A stretch of 7,258 bases of DNA from a bacterium UBP6_UBA1196 (GTDB taxonomy: Bacteria > UBP6 > UBA1177): contig DBYC01000034.1 in assembly GCA_002310035.1 (NCBI GenBank), forward strand, positions 1 through 7,258, in the 5' to 3' direction. The notes under the pieces are model-generated. The model was not told where the DNA came from and did not search any database. It saw nothing but the letters and a program-made list of their open reading frames with translations. Shown here piece after piece: positions 1 to 5,509 of this stretch (positions are counted from its first letter, which is position 1; the number at the start of each line of letters is the position of its first letter). The position numbers and the translations under genes are program-made.

Positions 1-78
1 CTACGGCGGCATTACCCGCATCAGGTCAAAGGGTCAAAGCCTAACTTCCTCTCAGCCTGCCTCAGCACGCTCCCCTGC
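1..78 (-). ncRNA. TPP (thiamine pyrophosphate) riboswitch aptamer, cut by the left edge
   Basis: Read on the minus strand, this stretch carries the conserved blocks of the TPP/THI-box aptamer in order: GGGGAGC (69-75, normally GGGGUGC), CTGAGA (50-55), ACCCTTTGACCTGAT (20-34, normally ACCCUUUGAACCUGAU), then GGTAATGCC (8-16) and CGTAG at the edge. The P5 helix is kept by covariation: GCGG/CCGC replaces the common CUGG/CCAG around the GUAAUG loop. The last few bases of the closing P1 helix and the expression platform lie outside the window. TPP aptamers sit in the leader of thiamine synthesis or transport genes and shut them off when TPP binds. The controlled gene is therefore on the minus strand, left of base 1. 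The spacing between P3 and P2 is slightly unusual, but the core match is too long for chance. Confidence 0.92.
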
Positions 79-111
79 AAAAGACGAACATCAAAAAACA
101 CGAAACGCCGA

Positions 112-139
112 AATGTAGCGTTAAAAAAGAGTTTGTCAA
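112..139 (-). promoter_or_regulatory. Promoter of the TPP riboswitch transcript
   Basis: On the minus strand a perfect -35 TTGACA (139-134) is followed after 16 nt by TACATT (117-112, four of six matches to TATAAT). Transcription would start near base 105, about 30 nt before the aptamer, a normal distance for a riboswitch leader. The -35 and part of the spacer are a 19-bp sequence found again at 4131-4149. Confidence 0.6.
121..139. repeat. 19-bp repeat TTAAAAAAGAGTTTGTCAA, copy 1
   Basis: This sequence is identical to 4131-4149 in the same orientation. Here it forms the -35 box and spacer of the riboswitch promoter on the minus strand. A related AT-rich core (GTTAAAAAAGA) is also seen at the right edge of the window, 7247-7256, just upstream of serA, so part of the similarity may reflect a common promoter style. 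Confidence 0.75.
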
Positions 140-170
140 ATAGATGAATTTAACGAATTTAAACTTGTGT

Positions 171-211
171 TTCTTGCGCGCTCAATCAGCCCACCTCACG
201 CAGTGGGCATA
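171..211 (-). repeat. Remnant of a DUF1566 gene 3' end
   Basis: This matches 1641-1683, the region spanning the stop codon of the live DUF1566 lipoprotein gene. TTCTTGCGCGCTC is identical in both; after a 2-nt gap come AATCAGCC-type bases and the final codons. On the minus strand it reads Tyr-Ala-His-Cys-Val-Arg-Trp, against Tyr-Val-Arg-Cys-Val-Arg-stop in the live gene. The Cys and Val codons differ synonymously, so it looks like the end of a paralogue rather than a recent copy. The frame is closed by a stop three codons upstream, so only the tail remains. It lies on the opposite side of the first ATPase gene from the live gene. Confidence 0.55.
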
Positions 212-248
212 TTTTATTTACGTTTTTATCGGTTTTGAAAAAATATCC

Positions 249-275
249 TTGACATACTCAGAAAAACCGCATAGT
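249..275 (+). promoter_or_regulatory. Possible promoter of the first ATPase gene
   Basis: A perfect TTGACA (249-254) is followed after a short 15-nt spacer by CATAGT (270-275, four of six matches to TATAAT). With a 17-nt spacer the -10 would be the poor TAGTGA. The site ends where the 34-bp inverted repeat begins, so a bound protein would cover the transcription start. The -35 is convincing; the -10 is not. Confidence 0.35.
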
Positions 276-308
276 GAACAAAAGTGTCGTTTTCGTCAGT
301 TTTGTTCA
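275..308 (+). promoter_or_regulatory. 34-bp inverted repeat, probable operator of the first ATPase gene
   Basis: The outer arms are perfect: TGAACAAAA (275-283) and TTTTGTTCA (300-308). Inner pairs TG/CA and CG/CG continue the symmetry across the 16-bp centre. It ends 16 nt before the ATG. The second ATPase gene has an inverted repeat of exactly the same length in the same place (5432-5465). In gene orientation the two agree at 20 of 34 positions, largely at symmetric pairs. That is the pattern of a dimeric DNA-binding protein's site. The binding protein is not known. Confidence 0.6.
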
Positions 309-324
309 GTGATAAAAGGTTGGT

Positions 325-1617
325 ATGGAAATAAAAAGAGAGAAATACATCAACGATCTCGTTATTCGTATGAACAACGGTCTTATAAAAGTCGTCACGG
401 GAATCAGGAGATGCGGCAAATCGTATCTTATTTTCAACCTTTTTTACACGCATCTTTTATCGTCAGGCGTAAACGAGAACAATATAATAAAAATCGCTCT
501 GGATGACGACATTCACGAAGAGTTGCGTGATCCAGCCAATCTTTCGACTTATATCCGCTCGCAAATTAAGAATAATACTGAAACTTACTATATTTTTCTG
601 GATGAAATCCAGTTTGCGATTTCGGAAAACGAATTCAGAAATCCTGAAAAGCCCAAGAAAATATACAGCGTTTTGAACGGACTTCTCCGAATTCCAAATG
701 TCGATATCTATGTTACAGGCTCAAATTCACGCTTCCTTTCGACTGATGTTCTGACAGAATTCCGCGGCCGTGGCGATGAAATTCATATTCTTCCGTTTAC
801 TTTCGGCGAATTCATGCAGGGTTTCAGCGGCGACATTTACCACGGATTAGCGGAATATGTCGCTTACGGCGGACTTCCGCTGATCCGATCAATGCGGACT
901 GACGAGCAGAAATCTCAGTATCTTGCCAATCTTTTAAAGGAGACTTACATTAAAGATATCATAGCCCGCAACAAAATCGAAAAATCGCAGGAACTGAACG
1001 ATTTAATACACATTTTAGCCTCTTCCGACGGTTCTCTGACAAATCCGACAAAAATACTCCATACATTCAAATCTGTAATAAATTCAAAGATAAGCATAAA
1101 TACGGTTATCAATTTTATCGACTATCTCAAAGACGCGTTTATCATAACCGAAGTAAACCGCTACGACATCAAAGGAAGGAAATATATCGGCTCTCCGAAC
1201 AAATATTATTTCGAAGATATCGGCATCAGAAATGCTGCTCTGAATTTCAGACAGACCGAAGAAAATCATCTGATGGAAAATATTATTTACAACGAACTTC
1301 GTTTCCGAGGATACAATATTGATGTTGGTGTCGTTGAAAAACGGGCAAAAGACGAGACTGGCAAGGAGAAACGCTTCCGCTACGAGGTGGATTTTATCGC
1401 TTCGAAAGGAAGCCGGAAATATTACATTCAGTCTGCTTTCGCTCTTCCTTCGTCGGAAAAGGATGATCAGGAAAAAATCTCTTTGAGAAACATCGGGGAC
1501 AATTTCAAAAAAATCATCGTCGTGAAAGATATTATAAAACCGAAACACGATGAAGACGGAATAACCACAATCGGTCTTTTCGATTTTCTCTTGGATTCCC
1601 AAAGTCTGGAAATTTAG
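325..1617 (+). CDS. AAA ATPase with DUF4143 domain (ATPase 1)
   Basis: This 430-residue protein belongs to the AAA_14/DUF4143 family, common in anaerobes and archaea but without a settled function. Visible parts in order are: Walker A GIRRCGKS (26-33); Walker B with D93-E94 (FLDEIQ); a sensor-like TGSNS (131-135); the family motifs EFRGRGDEI (145-153) and YGGLP (181-185); a winged-helix-like stretch (about 220-285); and a C-terminal region with E318, NEL (323-325), EVDF (354-357) and YIQS (367-370). The C-terminal pattern recalls a PD-(D/E)xK nuclease in which the usual ExK is replaced by Gln-Ser-Ala, so activity is doubtful. AAAGG lies 5 nt before the ATG. It has a 13-residue insertion after Walker B compared with its paralogue at 4155-5408; 28 of the first 40 residues are identical. 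It is convergent with the DUF1566 gene and has no partner gene beside it. Confidence 0.93.
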   Translation: MEIKREKYINDLVIRMNNGLIKVVTGIRRCGKSYLIFNLFYTHLLSSGVNENNIIKIALDDDIHEELRDPANLSTYIRSQIKNNTETYYIFLDEIQFAISENEFRNPEKPKKIYSVLNGLLRIPNVDIYVTGSNSRFLSTDVLTEFRGRGDEIHILPFTFGEFMQGFSGDIYHGLAEYVAYGGLPLIRSMRTDEQKSQYLANLLKETYIKDIIARNKIEKSQELNDLIHILASSDGSLTNPTKILHTFKSVINSKISINTVINFIDYLKDAFIITEVNRYDIKGRKYIGSPNKYYFEDIGIRNAALNFRQTEENHLMENIIYNELRFRGYNIDVGVVEKRAKDETGKEKRFRYEVDFIASKGSRKYYIQSAFALPSSEKDDQEKISLRNIGDNFKKIIVVKDIIKPKHDEDGITTIGLFDFLLDSQSLEI

Positions 1618-1623
1618 TTCTTA

Positions 1624-1646
1624 CAAGAATTTAGCCTGAATTCTTG
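1624..1646. terminator. Hairpin between convergent genes, possible weak terminator
   Basis: Arms CAAGAATT (1624-1631) and AATTCTTG (1639-1646) pair perfectly around a 7-nt loop, in the 45 nt between the stop of ATPase 1 and that of the DUF1566 gene. It is AT-rich and lacks a clean T tract on either strand, so it may not terminate well. Its right arm overlaps the start of the repeat shared with 171-211. Confidence 0.35.
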
Positions 1647-1683
1647 CGCGCTCTTAATCAGCCTACCTGACACAACGAACATA
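1641..1683 (-). repeat. DUF1566 gene 3' end, live copy of the repeat
   Basis: This is the counterpart of 171-211. It covers the last six codons (Tyr-Val-Arg-Cys-Val-Arg), the TAG stop and the following AGCGCGCAAGAA. Together the two copies bracket ATPase 1 as direct repeats about 1.47 kb apart. Confidence 0.55.
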
Positions 1684-2220
1684 GTAGTCATTACTTACAT
1701 TTCCAGTGAACTCTTTGTTGTCGTAGTACACTTGACCCTTATAACCAAAATTAACGAACCACGCCATATCTGAATCATCAGACAGAAGCGATGAAGAACG
1801 CAAGCCTTCAGTATCACCTAATTTGCTGTACTTTTTGCTGTAATTTCCACTATCATCATCATCGCCACAGCCATAGCAGGCATTATTCCTGCAATTAGAA
1901 GCAGACAAACAGCTGTCAGTGACACCGCAGCTGCCGTCGGTTTCAGTGGCGGAACAATTCTTGATAAGTGTCCTCAACTCGCTGATTGTCGGCAGATGCC
2001 AGTCCGAATATCCGCATACAGTCAGGCTGTTACAGAAGGAAACCGCATCATCCCAACTCATTGGACCGGACGATTTTGGCGACCACATATTACCGTTAAT
2101 CGTGGTACAGTTTACTGAACTCCAATTTTCATAAAGTTCATCGGTAAGATCAGGTCTTTCACAGGACAAGAAAAGCATGAAAGATAAATAAAAACAAATA
2201 GTTAAATAAAATTTATTCAT
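1663..2220 (-). CDS. DUF1566 domain lipoprotein
   Basis: A secreted lipoprotein of 185 residues. The N-terminus is a signal peptide ending in a lipobox, FLSC, with the lipidated Cys at 20. The mature part is a DUF1566 domain: the MWSPKS segment (45-50), the motif DWHLPTISELRTLI (73-86), a Ser/Cys/Asp-rich middle (about 88-125) and the characteristic closing YYVRCVR (179-185). The domain is widespread in multicopy surface lipoproteins; no catalytic role is known. The mature part has ten cysteines besides C20, in keeping with disulfides outside the cytoplasm. AGGAGG (2231-2226) is placed 5 nt before the ATG and overlaps the stop codon of the gene upstream, so the pair is probably co-transcribed and translationally coupled. 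The upstream partner carries a thioredoxin fold; a role for it in the disulfides of this protein is only a guess. Confidence 0.88.
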   Translation of the reverse strand: MNKFYLTICFYLSFMLFLSCERPDLTDELYENWSSVNCTTINGNMWSPKSSGPMSWDDAVSFCNSLTVCGYSDWHLPTISELRTLIKNCSATETDGSCGVTDSCLSASNCRNNACYGCGDDDDSGNYSKKYSKLGDTEGLRSSSLLSDDSDMAWFVNFGYKGQVYYDNKEFTGNVSNDYYVRCVR

Positions 2221-2229
2221 CTTTCCCTC

Positions 2230-3870
2230 CTAAAATTCAAAACCAAGCGTTGCGTAAAACCCGTCATTTGCCGGTGCAACAAAAAAGTTTGTCAGAGATA
2301 CTGTCTGATCCGTTTTTTCCTTTTTTATCGCAACAAGAACAGCTCCTGTCACCAAAGCCGCACCTCCCACGATTCCGCTTGTAATTTCCAAAATTCTGTA
2401 AGTATTCGATTTTTTGCGGTGGCTGTTTGCAGCGTTAATGAATTTATCCTGACTTGAATAACTTCCGGTTTTGCTCGGATCTGTCGCCATTGCTTTGTAT
2501 TTGTCATACTCTTTATCTGATGCAACATGAAATCCGGCGACTCCGGCTGCAACCACGACTGCACCTGCGACCATGAGCGAGATCCCAGCTGTTTTATACG
2601 GGCGGTAAAGCAGAGCTTTTTTCGCTTCAATTTCTTCCAGAGCCTTATTCGCTTTGGATTTGCATTTTCCATCGGGAAATTCTTTAAGATAATCTTTCCA
2701 TCCGCTCTTGGAATTTTGCTTTTCAGCTTTTTCGCAAGCAGCTCTGTCGATTTTGTTCAACTCGCTATGTACGGCAGCGGCGCACTGCCCGTTCGGGAAC
2801 TCTTTCAGATATTCTTTCCAGCCGTTCAAGCTATTCTTCTGAGCAGCGGTTTTACATGCTGCCTTGTCCTTTGTGTCAACTTTTTCTCTCGCTTCGGCAG
2901 CACAGTCACCATCCGGAAATTTCGCAAGGTATTCATTCCATTCCGCATCAGTCGAGGTGCTTCTTGCCTTTTCACAGGCAATCATATCCTGCAACTCGCC
3001 GCTTGTTCCAGCCGGTTGTTTCTGCGTTTTCGCAGGTTTTCCGCCCTCGCCGGGCATCGAAACTGTGCCAAGAAGATTTTTGAGCAGGTTATAGACCGCT
3101 TCCGCGACTTCCTGCTCAGGATTTCCGCGCAGAGTCGCTGTTCCGCTAGCAGTGAGGCACCCTTTTTCGACCGAGAAAAGTTCAAGAACTAGTGCGTCTT
3201 TTTTGCCGCGCTGCTGTTTTGAAATCACAAGCCGCGAATTTGCGCTCACCTCTTCACCGAGTTTGCACTGAAGCTTTGTGTCAAAGTTTGCCTGAGCACT
3301 TTTCTTGCGGAGTTCCGCCAGAGATTCTCGTTCCTCGTCACTTGCAACGACTTCGATTTTTGAATTTTTTATAAGTTCCGAACGAACCATTTTATAAAGA
3401 TTTTCGTCGTTTCCTTCCTCAACATAGACACGCGGGATCTTTTTGAAATAATTTTCAACTGCAGCCGCGACGTTGTCAACTCCGCCGTGAGCCACAAGCG
3501 GGTTTCCCTGCCAGCTCCACAAAAATGCCTGCGGAAGGTCGTTAGCGTGCCATGCATCGGCGATGTCGCCGTCGTAATCGCAGACGATTTTGTCAGGGTT
3601 CCACTGCGGAGGTTGCGAACAGCTTCCTTCCGACTGGACTGAAACGACGATCAGCTTGAAACCTTTGTCGCCGTATTTTTCCTGCAGCTTCTTCCATTTC
3701 GGGATCGCTTCGTTGCAGGGAACGCACCAAGTCGCGTAAAAATCTACCGCAACCAGTTTGACACCCGGTTTTCTGAGCTCGTCGGCAATGGAATACTGGT
3801 TAAACTCGTCCCATGCCGAAAGGGTGCCGAAAACGGTTAAAAACAGTAGAAACACAAAAGTTTTTTTCAT
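2230..3870 (-). CDS. Secreted thioredoxin-fold protein with three 40-residue repeats and two membrane segments
   Basis: 546 residues from the ATG at 3870, chosen because AGGAGG lies 4 nt upstream and a Sec signal peptide (1-19, ending LSA) follows at once; the frame stays open to 4029 but that stretch is repeat DNA. Domains: a TlpA/thioredoxin-like fold (about 20-145) with WCVPC (48-52); an unrecognised domain (about 146-270) faintly like TolB/CsgG-type envelope proteins; a Pro/Lys/Gln linker (270-290); three repeats with period exactly 40, each having AC (C299, C339, C379), W-x-x-Y-L-x-x-F-P (W311, W351, W391) and G-x-C (C323, C363, C403); hydrophobic segments at about 428-449 and 493-515; and a C-terminus ending in GFEF. 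It is probably an envelope-anchored thiol-disulfide protein whose repeats may bind a partner. The substrate is unknown. It is first in the operon with the DUF1566 lipoprotein gene. Confidence 0.85.
   Translation of the reverse strand: MKKTFVFLLFLTVFGTLSAWDEFNQYSIADELRKPGVKLVAVDFYATWCVPCNEAIPKWKKLQEKYGDKGFKLIVVSVQSEGSCSQPPQWNPDKIVCDYDGDIADAWHANDLPQAFLWSWQGNPLVAHGGVDNVAAAVENYFKKIPRVYVEEGNDENLYKMVRSELIKNSKIEVVASDEERESLAELRKKSAQANFDTKLQCKLGEEVSANSRLVISKQQRGKKDALVLELFSVEKGCLTASGTATLRGNPEQEVAEAVYNLLKNLLGTVSMPGEGGKPAKTQKQPAGTSGELQDMIACEKARSTSTDAEWNEYLAKFPDGDCAAEAREKVDTKDKAACKTAAQKNSLNGWKEYLKEFPNGQCAAAVHSELNKIDRAACEKAEKQNSKSGWKDYLKEFPDGKCKSKANKALEEIEAKKALLYRPYKTAGISLMVAGAVVVAAGVAGFHVASDKEYDKYKAMATDPSKTGSYSSQDKFINAANSHRKKSNTYRILEITSGIVGGAALVTGAVLVAIKKEKTDQTVSLTNFFVAPANDGFYATLGFEF
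2674..3033 (-). repeat. Three 120-bp coding repeats inside the thioredoxin-fold gene
   Basis: The DNA encoding the three 40-residue repeats is tandemly arranged with an exact 120-bp period. For example, TCTTTCAGATATTCTTTCCA at 2801-2820 aligns with TCTTTAAGATAATCTTTCCA at 2681-2700, and a weaker match lies at 2921-2940. Units two and three (lower coordinates) are the most alike, so they probably duplicated last. Outer boundaries are approximate. Confidence 0.7.
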
Positions 3871-3902
3871 TGAACCTCCTTGCCTGATGCCGCCGCAAAG
3901 AT

Positions 3903-3947
3903 TAGGGAGTTTAGGGAATTTAGGGCGTCCAAGGTGTCTAGGGAAGC
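3903..3947 (+). repeat. Tandem array of five 9-bp units (TAGGGARTY), copy 1
   Basis: Five consecutive 9-mers read TAGGGAGTT, TAGGGAATT, TAGGGCGTC, CAAGGTGTC and TAGGGAAGC. The array follows GATGCCGCCG (3886-3895) and lies between the likely promoter and start codon of the thioredoxin-fold gene, so it would be part of that gene's leader. A second array of five units, also preceded by TGCCGCCG, is at 6245-6289. It is probably a genome-wide intergenic repeat family of unknown role. Confidence 0.75.
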
Positions 3948-3973
3948 AACGGCAAAAACCATATAATACTTTC

Positions 3974-4000
3974 ATCATACGAACCCCGAAAAAACCGCAA
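3974..4000 (-). promoter_or_regulatory. Possible promoter of the thioredoxin/DUF1566 operon
   Basis: On the minus strand TATGAT (3979-3974, five of six matches to the -10 consensus) is preceded at 15 nt by TTGCGG (4000-3995, only three of six). A second -10-like TATTAT lies just downstream. It is placed by position and the -10 only, since the -35 is poor. Confidence 0.35.
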
Positions 4001-4051
4001 CATTTTAGGTGCTTTTGTAACAGAGGCAAGTTTTTGCGCGCTATCCTTTTT

Positions 4052-4122
4052 TTACAGCTTTTCTGCCAACTTTTTCAGCATTCTGCACTCGGTTTCGATA
4101 TCGGTTGCTCCGAAAATCGCGC
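4052..4122 (-). pseudogene. Detached 3' end of thiE
   Basis: Bases 4058-4122 match 5522-5586 of the intact thiE at 61 of 65 positions. Read on the minus strand this encodes the last part of ThiE (A-I-F-G-A-T-D-I-E-T-E-C-R-M-L-K-K-L-A-E-K), then Leu and a TAA stop at 4054-4052. All four differences from thiE are synonymous (one Ile, one Leu with two changes, one Ala), so this fragment ended a working thiE until recently on the scale of that divergence. Similarity stops sharply at 4122. The fragment is on the far side of ATPase 2, which lies between it and the live gene. It has no start and cannot be made as a protein. Confidence 0.88.
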
Positions 4123-4130
4123 AGTAAATA

Positions 4131-4149
4131 TTAAAAAAGAGTTTGTCAA
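4131..4149. repeat. 19-bp repeat TTAAAAAAGAGTTTGTCAA, copy 2
   Basis: Identical to 121-139. Here it lies between the thiE remnant and the stop of ATPase 2. On the minus strand it again offers a TTGACA, but no good -10 follows at a normal distance, so it need not be a promoter in this place. Confidence 0.75.
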
Positions 4150-4154
4150 TAAGA
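4142..4154. repeat. 13-bp direct repeat TTTGTCAATAAGA, downstream of ATPase 2
   Basis: Identical and in the same orientation as 5459-5471 in the promoter of ATPase 2. The two copies bracket the gene; this one abuts its stop codon. It could be the end of a mobile unit or a recombination scar. It overlaps the 19-bp repeat, so this spot is a junction between two repeat types. Confidence 0.6.
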
Positions 4155-5408
4155 CTATAAATTCAAGCTGTTTTCATCCAGCAGAAAATCGAAAATAGAC
4201 ATTTTATTTATGCCGTCTTCATCTCTCTGAAGATTTATGATATCTTTTACGACAATAATTTTTTTGAAAGAATCTTCAACATTTATCAAAGAGGCTTTTT
4301 CCTGTCTGATTTTGTTTTCATCAAGCAGTGAAAGTGCCGATTGCAGATAAAATTTTCTGCTTCCTTTATTGGCGACAAAATCAATTTCTAACAGTTTGCG
4401 CTGCTGACTTCCGTCAGACTTCAATTCTCGTGTTTTAACAACACCGACATCGACAGAAAAACCACGGTATTTCAATTCATTAAAAATAATATTTTCCATT
4501 ATATGTGGTTCTTCCACCTGTCTGAATCCGAGCCTTGCATTGCGCATACCGACATCTTCGAAATAATATTTTAAGGGTGCTCCGATATAACGGCGGCCTT
4601 TAATGTCGTATCTGTAAGCGGCATTCAAAACAAAAGCCTCTTCAAGATAATCGATATAGCTTTTTATCGTGTTGAGACTTATTTTCGATCTCAGTTCAGA
4701 TTCCATCGTCACTTTGATCTTTGAAGGATTAGAAAGAGAACCTACCGAAGAGGCGAGAACATTTATCAGATCTTCCAGTTCCTGTGTTTTTTCTATGCGG
4801 TTGCGTTCAATGATGTCTTTTAGATAAGTTGTCTTAAACAAATTGGAAAGATAGGCTGCCTTACGTTCTTCGCTTTTCAGTGTCGCGACATAAGGAAGTC
4901 CGCCGTAAACGACATAATCAGCCCAAGCCTTGTAAACATCTCTGCCGGAACAAGCATAATATTCTTTAAAAGTCAGCGGATAGAGATGTATTTCGTCTCC
5001 TCTTCCGCGAAATTCAGTCACAACATCCTTTGAAAGAAACTTAGAATTACTTCCTGTAACATAAGTGTCAAGATTGTCTATGTGTAGACAACCGTTGAGA
5101 ACATCTTCAAAATCGGGCAGAAGCTGGACTTCGTCTATCAAAACATAAAACTGCCCGCCATCCGTGATTTTAGAACGGACAAAATTATAACACTTGTCAG
5201 GATCACGCAATCCTATATTCGCTCTGTCGTCAAGATTTATTTCAATCAGATGATCTTCTGGAACTCCAGAAGCAAGAAGATACTGTTTAAAAATTTTGAA
5301 AAGAAGATATGATTTCCCGACACGTCTGATGCCTGTAACGATCTTGATCATACCGTTATGCATCCGTTCAATCAAATCGTTAAGATATTTATCTCTTTTT
5401 ATATCCAT
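4155..5408 (-). CDS. AAA ATPase with DUF4143 domain (ATPase 2)
   Basis: 417 residues, a close paralogue of the gene at 325-1617. Visible parts: Walker A GIRRVGKS (26-33); Walker B with D92-E93 (VLIDEVQ); TGSNS (118-122); EFRGRGDEI (132-140); YGGLP (168-172); a winged-helix-like stretch (about 208-272) ending in YDIKGRRYIGAP; and a C-terminal nuclease-like region with E305, NEL (310-312), EIDF (341-344) and YLQS (354-357). As in its paralogue, the basic residue expected after the E/Q-x position is missing. The start is secure: AGGAGG (5419-5414) lies 5 nt upstream. It has its own promoter and a large palindrome, and follows thiE in the same direction. The duplicated thiE end beyond it suggests it arrived as an insertion. 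Function is unproven; roles in genome defence or in handling DNA are only guesses from the fold. Confidence 0.93.
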   Translation of the reverse strand: MDIKRDKYLNDLIERMHNGMIKIVTGIRRVGKSYLLFKIFKQYLLASGVPEDHLIEINLDDRANIGLRDPDKCYNFVRSKITDGGQFYVLIDEVQLLPDFEDVLNGCLHIDNLDTYVTGSNSKFLSKDVVTEFRGRGDEIHLYPLTFKEYYACSGRDVYKAWADYVVYGGLPYVATLKSEERKAAYLSNLFKTTYLKDIIERNRIEKTQELEDLINVLASSVGSLSNPSKIKVTMESELRSKISLNTIKSYIDYLEEAFVLNAAYRYDIKGRRYIGAPLKYYFEDVGMRNARLGFRQVEEPHIMENIIFNELKYRGFSVDVGVVKTRELKSDGSQQRKLLEIDFVANKGSRKFYLQSALSLLDENKIRQEKASLINVEDSFKKIIVVKDIINLQRDEDGINKMSIFDFLLDENSLNL

Positions 5409-5431
5409 CGTAACCTCCTGAAATATTTCAC

Positions 5432-5465
5432 TGACAAATCATGGCAAATTTGCCACTATTTGTCA
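5432..5465 (-). promoter_or_regulatory. 34-bp near-perfect palindrome, probable operator of ATPase 2
   Basis: Outer arms TGACAAAT (5432-5439) and ATTTGTCA (5458-5465) and a perfect 14-bp core TGGCAAATTTGCCA (5442-5455) share one centre; 30 of 34 bases pair. It starts 1 nt after the -35 hexamer's first base and covers the spacer and -10, so binding would block RNA polymerase. Compared with the site of ATPase 1, the shared bases are TGA at 1-3, AA at 6-7, TG at 11-12, C at 14, G at 21, CA at 23-24, TT at 28-29 and TCA at 32-34, which is itself symmetric. Confidence 0.75.
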
Positions 5466-5466
5466 A
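5438..5466 (-). promoter_or_regulatory. Promoter of ATPase 2
   Basis: On the minus strand TTGACA (5466-5461) is followed after exactly 17 nt by CATGAT (5443-5438, four of six matches). A second TTGACA at 5484-5479 could serve as an upstream alternative with AATAGT as its -10. The transcript would start about 25 nt before the ATG. The gene can thus be expressed apart from thiE. Confidence 0.65.
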
Positions 5467-5471
5467 TAAGA
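5459..5471. repeat. 13-bp direct repeat TTTGTCAATAAGA, upstream of ATPase 2
   Basis: Partner of 4142-4154. It overlaps the -35 hexamer and one arm of the palindrome, so in this copy the sequence has a regulatory role, while the other copy lies just past the stop codon. Confidence 0.6.
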
Positions 5472-5509
5472 AAAACTTGTCAAACTGGATAAAATTTTCA
5501 GTGAAGTTT

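Noticed and set aside
144..506. Plus-strand open frame of 120 codons
   Set aside because: It overlaps the start of ATPase 1 in another frame, has no ribosome binding site and shows no family features.
1084..1602. Minus-strand open frame of 172 codons antisense to ATPase 1
   Set aside because: Low-complexity Phe/Ile/Asp-rich product explained by the codon use of the real gene; no ribosome binding site.
325..1617. Toxin-antitoxin or multi-gene defence operon around the ATPases
   Set aside because: Each ATPase gene stands alone with no small partner gene next to it; nothing in the window shows a defence role.
2527..3192. Plus-strand open frame of 221 codons antisense to the thioredoxin-fold gene
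   Set aside because: Its Phe/Ser-rich product is the complement of the Lys/Glu-rich repeats on the other strand; no start signal and no recognisable domain.
3903..3947. CRISPR-like repeats
   Set aside because: The units are 9 bp with no spacers and no cas genes are present.
3871..4029. N-terminal extension of the thioredoxin-fold protein
   Set aside because: It would translate the 9-bp repeat array and place residues before a good signal peptide; a strong ribosome binding site supports the start at 3870.
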